A DNA stretch of 64,000 nt, from contig NC_085869.1 in assembly GCF_034702125.1 (NCBI RefSeq), positions 18,358,677 to 18,422,676 of the forward strand, written 5' to 3'. Position numbers and translations under genes: made by a program. This stretch comes from Engraulis encrasicolus. Taxonomy: Eukaryota > Chordata > Actinopteri > Clupeiformes > Engraulidae. The notes under the pieces were generated by a model, which was not told the origin of the DNA, did not search any database, and saw only the letters and a list, made by a program, of their open reading frames with translations. Positions 38,441 through 49,800 of this stretch are shown piece by piece (the first letter of the stretch is position 1; every line of letters starts with the position of its first letter).

Positions 38441-41400
38441 TCAGAAAAGCTAAGCCTTGTGGTCTATCTGTCTGTCTGTCTGCCTGTCTTCTGCTTTTAG
38501 CCCACATTTCCAATGAACCACCAGGGTCTGGGGAGCAGCCCTGTCATCAGCTACGCTCCTTACATCACGCCAGTGAGTCACGGCATGGGGCTGGTGTCCA
38601 CGGAGATGCTCCCCAGCACCCCTGTCATCATGCCTGGCAGCCCGCCCGTCACAGTCCAGAGCACCTCCGCAGCCTCGCCCACCCAGAAGGTTCTGCGCGC
38701 CGACAAACTAGAGGTTTGCCCATGCCCATTTCTCCCCTCCTTTTCTAAAAATGCTTCCAACACCAGCTCCAACAAAAAAATAGACTCTAGTGTTTTTGAC
38801 AGGATGCTAATTATTATTGTTTTGTATCCTTCCTCAGTCTTTGCTGTGCTTGAAATGGATTTACCCGCAAATCATATTTTTAGGTCGTCTCTAGTTCATA
38901 GGGTTGGAACAGGCTCCACCCAAATGTTTTTTTTTTCTCTCTCACATTGCTGGCTAAATGAATACATCTAAGCTGAAAGCAAGAGGAAGGCCGCACTATT
39001 CATAGATAACATTTATTTGCTACACAGACATATTTTCTCTAGAAAACCCATTCATACACTTCTGTCAGGTCCATTACAGTCAAGAAACACAAGACAAGAC
39101 ATTCAGAATGCAATTTCTTTATTGAATTGTTATGAATTAGATTTGGCGATAATGGCTCTGTTCAGAGGAGTCCCCTAGATTTCCTTTTTAAGATTAGGAA
39201 ATGTAGGCCCTTCCGCGGCCTAATGGTAGGGCACTGGGTTACTACGCTGGCGAGCCAGGTTCGATTCTGGCCCCGGTCATTTGCCAATCCTTCTCCCGCT
39301 CACTTCCTGTTGCCTCTCAAACTCAGTCTTTTCAAATTAAAGGAAAACATGTCCCTAAAGATATATTTTAAAAAAAGATTAGGAAATTTAAGATTAGAAG
39401 AGCAAACAATTCCCCATGAAAAAACGTGGAAAAGAGTAGTCTATGCTAGTGGTCGATTTGGCGATCCAATCCAATGCGGAGCATGGACGATCCAATTCAA
39501 TGCAGCAAGTTCCAGAATCGATGCTGCAATTTTTTAAAGTTTCAACTACTTCCGTGGATATTTCGGGAGCAAATGAATGTTACATTAAATAAAAGTACTT
39601 CAAAGCATTGCAAGACTGATACAGACTGATCCAGACTGCCAGCCCATAAATTGTTGCTCAGTATCTTACTACTTGTATTGCCTCATGACTGATGAAACAT
39701 TTGCTTTGCTTTCAGTAGAAATGTAATGCATTGCAATGCATTGTAGAATTACCACTAGTCTATACCATGTCGAACACGACAAGGTGGAGCTGGGGAAGTG
39801 GTGAGTTGTGAAGTAGCAAAGCAGAGAAATTTTAAAAGGCACCAGATTTGTAACAGGCCAATGAGAGAGTTGATTAGCTGATCTAGATTCTAGAGTACCT
39901 AAGTACCTAAGGCAAATTAGAATCGGCCAGCTCTTGGCTACCATGGCCTGCCACAACTAACACTCTGCTAGATTTAACCATTAATATACTTAACTCTTCT
40001 ATGTCACGATTGAAATGCTACAGTATGTAATGATGCAATTGCAATAAAAGACAACAACATTCCAAATAACAAACAAATAAAAGGCTGTCTTGTTTACCAT
40101 AGCATTGTCAGGCTATTCATATCAGAAAATCTGAATATTTCAAGGAATAAATAAATAGTAAGTAACTGTTGTTTGCTTGTGGTTTGCATTTTTCAAGTTG
40201 CAGTGTGTTTACAATGTAGAAAATAACATCAAGAAGAAAGTGATGCTTTGGTTCACTGCTGAGACTGCCGAGTCAGCACCTCGGGGGAAATGTTTAAGAC
40301 ATGAAAGTGGAAGACATGAAAACATTTTAGAACAGTTCGACACAACTATTTTATTACAGTATGTATTGTTTGTTATAGGAAACCAATTACACATCCAAGC
40401 AATTTTTTCTTTAAAAAAAAAAACAGTTTTGTGCTTGAAGAAAAGGCATCTTTTACTTTATACTGTATCACATCCTTGTCAACATAGACTTATGGTTCCT
40501 ATTAGCCTTACCTTACCTGGACCCCGTTTCACGAAAGCATCATTGCTAACCAGTTAGCAACTTAGTGGGTTTCCAATGTGAAATTGCATTGCAACCAAGT
40601 AAGCTGCTAACTTAGTTAGCAATAATGTTGTCAAGAGACGCACCCCTGATGTAGTATGGCAGTCCTCTTATGCTAATGCTAGTGTAACCCTCATCATCAG
40701 TATGGAGAGCTCTATATTTCAGGTATCATCATTAATCATTACCCCAGTAACCTCAGTCGGATGATTACTAAACTATGGTGTTTCCTCCTCCTCCCATCCT
40801 GTCTTCCACATCATCACTTAACCCTTTAAAACACAGAGTTATACATTTGCTGTTACCACAATGGCAATGACCAAGTCGTCGTGCATTACTAAAGGCCCTG
40901 TGTTATGTCATAGTGGTGTAGTGTTATGGTAGTTAACTTCCCAAGAGCTACAGCGTTCCACTGGTAGAACAGCGTGCATTATGGGGCTACAGCAGTATTC
41001 TGGCCAATTACAACATCCCGTTGCATTGCTCACTCTGTCCTTGCCAGTCAGTAACCCAAGATGCAGCATATTTTTGTTCAGCACTTTCTGAAATTCTGGC
41101 CAGCTAATGCAGGCATGGGATTGTTTCTTGTTTGAAATTCCTCCACATACTTAAAATATCATTCTAAATGTTATGCAACATCAGCAGACACCTTACGTCG
41201 TCACCTTAGGTTTTGGGATGATATTTGTAGTATGTTAAGACGTTTCAAAGAATATGTAAACAAACCTATGGCCCCATTTGCTGGCCATGATCTTGGAAAT
41301 GACTGGACAAAAAAATGAAATGCTGCATCTTTGGGCACTGAGTGAGCAATGCAACCACATGTTGAAATTGGCAGGAGTTCTCATTTAACCTTTTATGGGT

Positions 41401-44400
41401 CACACAAATCTCAACTTCTGAGTGAAAAAATTTTTTTCAGGCCCCAGGCCACTGCTGATTGGTCAAATGTCATGATGTTACTGTCTGTCTGAAAGCCTGA
41501 TTCCTCCTGATTAATTTGATATAACCCACTTGGTTGAACACCCTTGTAGAGAGGCATGGCAGGAGCATTTGTAATAGGTGTGGAAGTGATCGGAAGTGAT
41601 CAAATATAGTGTCTTGCCCTATGCTAGCCAGTTGGATGACCAAAGGATTTTGTTTTCCCTCACACCTATCCCCCCGTCTCTCTCTCCATTGCCCATGCCC
41701 CACTGTACATCCATTCTGCTCAGGTGTGTCGTGAGTTCCAGCGCGGCAACTGTGCGCGCGGGGAGATGGACTGCCGCTTCGCCCACCCCAGCGACAGCCC
41801 CACCATCGACACCAGCGACAACACCGTCACCGTCTGCATGGACTACGTCAAGAGCCGCTGCTCCCGCGACAAGTGCAAGTACTTCCACCCGCCGGGGCAC
41901 CTGCTGGCCAAGATCAAGAGCCCCCACCAGCTGGCCTCCCAGAGCCAGGCCGCCGCGGCCGCCGCTGCTGCTGCTGCAGCCATGGTAAGCCAAGCTCCCT
42001 CCCGCTGCAACACCTCAAGACCCTGGGGCCTATACTGCAAAGCTGGGGTGCATTTCTGGAAAGCGTACGTAGTTGTTAGCAGTTAGCAACTTCGGTAGAT
42101 ACCAATGGCAAATTGCATTGCAAACAACAAATTAGCTAACGTGGTTAGCAACTATGGTTTCGAGAAATCCACCCCTGGTTGAGGAGTAACTGTGCAGACA
42201 CACAGCCGGCGTTGAAAGAGCTAAAACGCTACTGACTCCGGCCTGGAAAGCACAGGTCAGGGGCGTTGAACTGGCAAACGATTCAACCTGAAGCGTTCGA
42301 TCAGGACGAGCAACCAACCGAAGCGCATGGTCAGAAAAATGTGAACATTCCATTGGCTACTGATGCCTGCTGGCGCCGAGCTCATTACATATCTTTAGCT
42401 GAAGCTCAACTTCTAGTTTAACGCTTTTTACGCCCTTGGCGCAAGAAACGCTTTTGCAGCTTTTGACACTTCTGCCGCCTGCCCTTCCATATAAAGTCAA
42501 TTACTTCCGCCGCTTTCCACACATTCAACGCCGGCGATGTGATCGCACGGTAAACCAGGTTAAGTTAAGAGGTAAATCAGCTAATAGAAGAGCCTGGAGT
42601 CCTCAGGACTCCCGGTTCTTTTATTAGATGATTTACCTCTGAACTTAACCTGATTTATTCCTGAACCAGCTTTGTAGTATAGGCCCCTTATCTAGGCCTT
42701 ATATCATGTTTGTTGTTTAGGAAGGCTGATATGATACACAGGGCATCTTTTTGAGTAATGTGTTACAACGATACGTTAGGATCCATTGTATGAACAGGTT
42801 TCTCACTATACATTTTTGTAATTAATGTCCTACCGTGGCTCTAACGGTAGGGCACTGGGCTGCTACGCCGGCGACCTGGGTTCGATTCTGGCCCGTGTCC
42901 TTTGCCGAACCTTCAGCATCTCTCTCTCCCTACTTGTTTCCTGTTTCGTTCTTCACTGCTGTCCTATCGCAATAAAGGTTGAAACCCCCCCCCCAAATTT
43001 TTTTTTTTTTCATGAATAATACAACTTTTATGGAATCATGATCGATAAACTTTTTTAAGCATCCCATCAAGAAAGTTAGTAGCCAATCCTAATGCCATTG
43101 CCTGATAGTATCGCTCAACAACTTGCCCTGTGTGTCATTACCTTGAAGGGTTTGATAGTGTTGTAGGGACTTGTACCTGAGACAGAAGGACACGTGGAGC
43201 CCTGCTAAATACATATTGGGTTGTGATTTCACAGCCACCACCCACAGTAATGGAGGCTGCTGCTATAGCATAGTCTTTCCACACAACATGTTCAGACACT
43301 CCGAGCAAAACTGCTGCTCTGATACGGGTGTGGTTTGTATAGCTAGGGTTGCCCATTGGTAAGTCTGACAGCCTGCCATTAGATTCTGCTGTGCTTTTCA
43401 GTTCTAGGGGAAAGGAAGGGACTAACTATTCCAGACATGTTACTGTTCAGCTCAGTATTCAACATATTCACGTCACATTTTGCCATTCCTAATGGGTTGG
43501 AAAGCATTTAAAAAACACTGTTTATCAATATCATTTGAGTTTTTCGTTTCCTTCAGACATGTAAAAGTTTATCTTTTAGCTGACATGTTTAGCTGACATG
43601 TATAACTTCCGTCTTCATCAGAGGGTCACTGGGATGTTGATGTGTGACGTGCTTTAAAATCAGCTGATTTTGTTGTGAAGGTGTGACCTCCCTGTCAATA
43701 ATAACACCTCCACAACAACATCAGCTGATGTTAAAGCATGTCACACATCAACATCCCAGTGACCCTCTGATGAAGATGGAAGTTATACCGTCGAAACATG
43801 TCAGGTAAAAGATAAACATTTACATGTCTGAAGTAAAAGAAAAACTCAAATGAGATTTAAACAGTTGGACATAATGAGCATTATACATACACTGTTCATC
43901 AAGTTTAGAGATTTGTTGAGTACAACAAATCCAAATATTTTATCATGGCAGAATGAACAAGGATTTTCTTAGTTTTTTTTGTGTGATGCCAGTCATGCCC
44001 TTTTTATTTATTATTTTTATCATCACCCTACATACCATTGTCATATACAATGAACCATTTGTATTTTCATATATTTGTGTGAATATATGATATGCGCTTT
44101 TTCTTACAGATTGTGTTATTGTAATAGGTAGTCCAGCTTTAATTGGTTAATAGATTATGGAACATTGTCATGGCGTATGTCTTGGTATTAGGTTGTGACA
44201 TGGTGAACATTGATATAAAAAAATATTGAAAATTAAAAGTAACCACTATACCACACGTTCTTAAATTCATCCCATAAAACATTTACTGATTTGACTGCCG
44301 TGGGATAGCCAATACCAATAGACGCAAAACAATTAACAAAACCTATAAAGCAGGGCTCCACATTGTCTTTCAATGCTCATTTTATTGTGTATACTGGTAG

Positions 44401-46780
44401 TCTAGAAGGGGAATGACGTTGCCAGTGGTCTAGTTGTTAAATACAATTATTATTAATTTGGTCCAAAAATCATCAAAATGCATTGAACTCTTGTGTGATC
44501 TATTATATCAAGTTAGCAATCATGCAAAGGCTTGAGATGTCAGTAGCACTACTGTGTTTAAGTTCTGAGTATTGTACTGTATATGTGCTGCAGCTGCACT
44601 GTAAGCAATTGTCTTAGCAGCTAAACAAGACTGTGTGTACTGTGTTATGTCCTGCTTTTAACATGGGTGTAACTAGACGCAGTTTGCTCACCCAACTAAT
44701 TCAGGGCGTGTCTCATTGAAAGTGCTGATTTGTGTTTTATGAAGCATGCCTATTGTTTCAGTATGTTTGGTATCCTGCATTCAGATTATTTTGTGTTTTT
44801 TGTTTTTTCTTTTTGTTGTTTCTTTCTTCTCACCCTATCCACAATGCAATGCTGTACCCCCCATGACGCACCTCTGCTTGCTGTTACCTGTATGTTAATA
44901 CGCTTGAATCCCATTGGCCCACTGCCATCATGTGCTCGCTGCCTGCTATTTAAAGACTCAGTCGACTGCCAAAGCAGTGAAGCGACCCCTCGAGACAACT
45001 GTAGACCTGGTACTATGAACCTTTCACCTTTTGCTTTGCATGTAGCTTTAATTGTACTGTAGCCACTCACAGAATTTAATTTGGCTTTTTGTGTACGTCA
45101 CTAGTAGTGTCATTCCAGTTTACATGTAAACCATTTACCATTTAACCTTGAAAGCCTTTACAAAATACCAAACAAAAAACTGTTTTGTGAAAAATATGTT
45201 TACTGTCAAATGCTTATTTGTATATTTTCTCAGAGTGAATGTCTTCCAAAATTACTTGTAACATATCTATAACATTTGGAATAATGATAATAACAAGAAT
45301 GTGTTGCATGCATGCCATAAGAGCTCAATTTCGCTACGGCCGTTTAAAAGGCCAGTATTCTAATACACTAATAGTATGTATTGTGTGTATGTACACTATA
45401 AACTACACCTTAGCCTCATAACATTAATACTTCTATCTCCTATTCTTGTTTTGCCCCCATTCAGGCTTTCCCCCATAGTGTCTTGCAGCCGCTACCAAAG
45501 AGACCAGCACTTGAGAAGAGCAACGGGGCCAGCGCTCTGTTCAACCCCAGTGTTTTGCACTACCAGCAGGCTCTGGCCAACGCTCAGCTCCAGCAGCAGG
45601 CGGCCTTCTTTCAGACCGGTAAGCCCTGGCTCTGCGCTCCTCCCGCGGGCCACCCGTGCCCGGCTCCATGTGCGGGGCCAGGAGACGCGCTGCTGATGCT
45701 GGCCACTCATCTGGCTCACAGAAATCAGTAGGACGTCGCTAGTTAGCTAGTTAGCTAGCTAGCTAGCTAGCAGCCCAGCCCACCTCATGCTGCGTTAGCC
45801 TAGCCTAGTCAGCAGCAGGGGCTCTGCAGATAAACAAACATAAACAAGAAAAAAAAGAAACAACATAACGTACAAATATCTATTGTTGGTGAATTATAAA
45901 CACACAAAAAATCGAATGTGTACCACCAGGAAATGCAGAACGCGACAGGCATGGCGGCTTCTTTATGTCATTGTTGGGTCAATATATTGATTGTCATTGT
46001 GTGATTTCAATAGAGTCTGGGAATTCGGTATCAACAACACAGTGAGACCAAAGGACAGGACATTCACAGAAATATCAATATCACAAAAACAGCCAATTAG
46101 CAGCAGCATGTGCTGCAGAATACAGTGCACACCCTTATTGTCCTCTGCCCACTCTAACAAGTAGAAGGCTCCTCTACGGTATGTAGGGGATCATTTTCAA
46201 GCGTACGTATCTCTGAAAATGTCACACTGTAATTACACAGCGAGAGCATTGAAAGATTAACAGCCATTAGGAGCAGTCTAGTTTCGTCTCCCAAGAAGTC
46301 CGATGAGATCTTTGGGTGACTGTCGTCTAGGTTTCCTTTGCGAGCTCCCCAGCCTTCTAACTACTATAGTGTGGCGGTCCTGTGCCTGCCAAGCCAAGGG
46401 CTTGTTGTTGTTGTGTTAGCTAGGCTACACCTCCTCCTCCTCCTCCTCCTCCTCTGGCTCCCCTTAGCGCTCCAGCCCTGCTCACTGCTCTGTTAGGCCT
46501 CTCTGTCGTTGGCTCCTCCCCAGCTTTGGCAGTCATGTACCGTGCGCCTCCTGCGTCAGGTGTTGGTATGGGGTGGTGGGGGGGGGGGGGGTGGACATGA
46601 GTTAGAGCCCTCTGCATGCTCCAGCCATGTGTGGTGGCACCCGTGCACTGTCCACCCCGCAGGTGACACACACACACACACACACACACAATTGATACAC
46701 ACTCACACACACACTCACAATAAACACACACAACACACACACAAACACACACACACAATAAACACACACACACACGCACA

Positions 46781-46829
<49 letters not shown>

Positions 46830-49800
46830 CACGCACACACACACACACACACACACAGCACGCACACAAACACACATACACACACACACAATAAACACAC
46901 ACAACACACACACACGCACACAAACACACACACAGCACACAGACACACACAAACACACATACACACAGCAGGCAGATTGGAATACAGATGCCAGCCCAGC
47001 ACATGCACTACACTCATCTCCAATGCAGTATATTCAGCTGAACACAGACACTCACATGAGCGCTCAGAGAAGAGAAGCTGCATGTTACCTACCTCACAAA
47101 CGCACTCACAGTTGCACACACATGTACGCACGCACAAACATGCACGCACACACCCTCCCCTGCAGTTTTGTCTTGGCCCGTCCACTGCCTACCTTGTGTG
47201 TGTGTGTGGTTTCAGCTGTGGCCAGGGTGGTGGCATGCCTAGCCTCTTGTCTGCATGGGGTGGGTGGGGAGTGTGTGGTGCTGCTGAAACTTGCCAAGAT
47301 GGTGAGAGGAGGGAGGGAGGGAGGGACGGGGCAGGCTAGGCCAGGCCAGGCCAGGCCAGGCAAGGCCGGGCAAGGCAAGGCAGCATGCTGAAAGCGAAAA
47401 GCACTTCTGCTAATCTGTTTTTCCCCTTTATTAACCCTTTGTTCACTCTCCACTGCACAATCATCCAGGGCCAGTCTTGTGCATGACTCCTGCTACCAGC
47501 ATTGGTAGGTTCCCTCGCTTCTTTATTTCTCTCTTCTCTTCTCTTCTCTTCTCTTCTCTTCTCTTCTCTTCTCTTCTCTTCTCTTCTCTTCTCTTCTCTT
47601 CTCTTCTCTTCTCTTCTCTTCTCTTCTCTTCTGGCAGATTGCTCCTGTACTGACTGGCTCACTGTAACAGCTGATCTGAAAGGCAGAGGTCCAAATTGAA
47701 ACCACAATCTGCGCAGTTACAGTACATGCGAGGACTATTCCGATTTCAAGCAGAATTAGTGCATTTATTCAGTGTGCGGACAAGCCATTTAAATTCATTC
47801 AGAATTCTTTATCCATTCCAAAAAAAAAGAAATTCCGAATGTGGCCAGTGTTTACGGGAATATGTTTGCAGAATGCTGTTCCGCACAGGTAAATGGAATA
47901 TTCCGGACTCCTTTTTTAAACAGAATACTGGTAATATTCCGTTTGAAACGGCAATGATTGCGCTCAGTGATAGATTTCCCTCATGGAACGTTCTAGAATG
48001 GGAAGGAGAGCTACTTCCAGTCACAGAGAGGAGAAGAAATCACAATTGGTTTCACACAGGCCTTTTAAACCAGCTGTTAGACAGTCAGGCACATGCAGGA
48101 CGTTTTAATTGCGTCTATGTGTGGTTGTATTGTCTCTGTTCCTAGTTTCATTAAGCTTTCTCTGTCTCCCGACCCCAACCGCTCTATGTGTGATGTACCT
48201 GTAGCCTTTTGAATGTCGCCCTTGTTGTTGCACCACTTCACACCCTTTCCCCTCAACCTCTTCACCCTGTAGAGCTCTGTAGTTCAGTTTAAGGCCCTAC
48301 TGTATGTCCATCATTTTCTACACATGCTGTGGTGTCCTTGTGTACAAGAATCTGTATCAGTTTCCCAGAGATTTTTTGGCGTTTGTCGTTCATTTCCGTT
48401 GCTGAAATGACAAACTGGAAGTAACAAATTTAATTTGATGGAATCATCGAATCGAAATGAAATAATCTAGTCATTTTGTAAATTGATGGGTCACAGGAAC
48501 TACGGCTGAAAACACACAACTTCCATGCTTCTTTTGGTCATAACCAAAACAGCTCTGGGAATCAAACTGATAATTCTAGCGCATTGCTAAAAAAAAAAAC
48601 TGGGTTGTTGACTGTAGTCTGCTTTTTTTATGTCCTCTTTGATTTCTCTCCCGTGCATTTAATATTTATTTGTCTTGTTTGTGTGTGTGCCCCCCCTCCC
48701 CTCCCCACCCCTCTTTCTGCTTTGCTCTGTTGCATGCCATCTGCTGGTCTAAAAACTAATGATGGCTTGCCGCTGTGTTTCCAAAAAACAAAAAAACAAA
48801 AAAAAACGTCACCATGGTTACCATAATGCTCCACCTACTTGTTCATTGCTTCCATGGTTCCCCCCTCCTCTCCTCTCCTCTCCCCTCTTCCTGAAAAAGT
48901 CCCCATGATGTACAGTGCTACGCCTGCTACTGTCTCTGCAGCAACAGCTCCTGCCTCAAGTGTCCCCTACGCAGCAACAGCACCAGCCAATCAGGTTTGC
49001 CCCTTTTCAAGCTTTCTTTCATAGATCCCTCAATGCTCTAAATAAGTGCAACTACCTACATTTGCTTGAAGCAAAATAGTTTGTAAGATATATTTATATA
49101 TCATTTATAAAAGTTGCAATTCATTGTCCGTCCAGTGGACAGACAATCAGAAGTCCCACTTCTGTTCATTTAATTAAAAAAAAAAAAAAAACACTAGTAG
49201 TGGATCTTGAGACACAGTAACTGCTAAGCACTTATTTAGAGACTCCACATATGCGATTAGTAGTTGTGTTGTGTTGCTTAATTTCTCTCATTATTTTTGC
49301 ATGTCTTTATTTTATTTTTTTGCTTCTTTGACCTCCCTTGTTGTCAAGCTCTTTTATTTACGTATATGTGTTGCCTTAGAGATCCATGCAAGCCGCAGCA
49401 GCAATAAAAGAGGGCAAATGCTAACACTATCGCTGGGTCTAATGACGCTACCCTGCCATCCTCTTCAAAACACGCCACGATTATTGCCATGCATAACAAC
49501 AAAGTGTCAACCAGACAGTTTATTATTAGTCACCTCTGAGTTGTTTCGGGAATAGAAACGAATGAAAAGACTTGCACATCGGGACGTTTGATTGTTTTCA
49601 CAGATGCCTCCAAAAACATGCTAGCATGACCTTTGTTTCAACTTTGATAGTTGCTTTAGTACAGCAGCCAAAGGACCACAGAAATGAAATGGCTGTGCAT
49701 TTGCTACATAGTGCTCAGATGCCATTCTATTCCTGGGTTTCACTGCCCCCTATTGGCTCTGTTTGGTAATTCACCACAGGGTTAAATGAGGTAATGTCGG

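Noticed and set aside
44730..45062. 110-codon frame over the 54-bp exon
   Set aside because: Out of frame with the true MBNL2 exon; a chance frame.
46420..47339. 276- and 194-codon frames
   Set aside because: Low-complexity CA/GT translation (His-Thr or Cys-Val runs) across the microsatellite.
47336..47707. Frames with REEKR or SSLLF repeats
   Set aside because: Translation of the TCTTC array.
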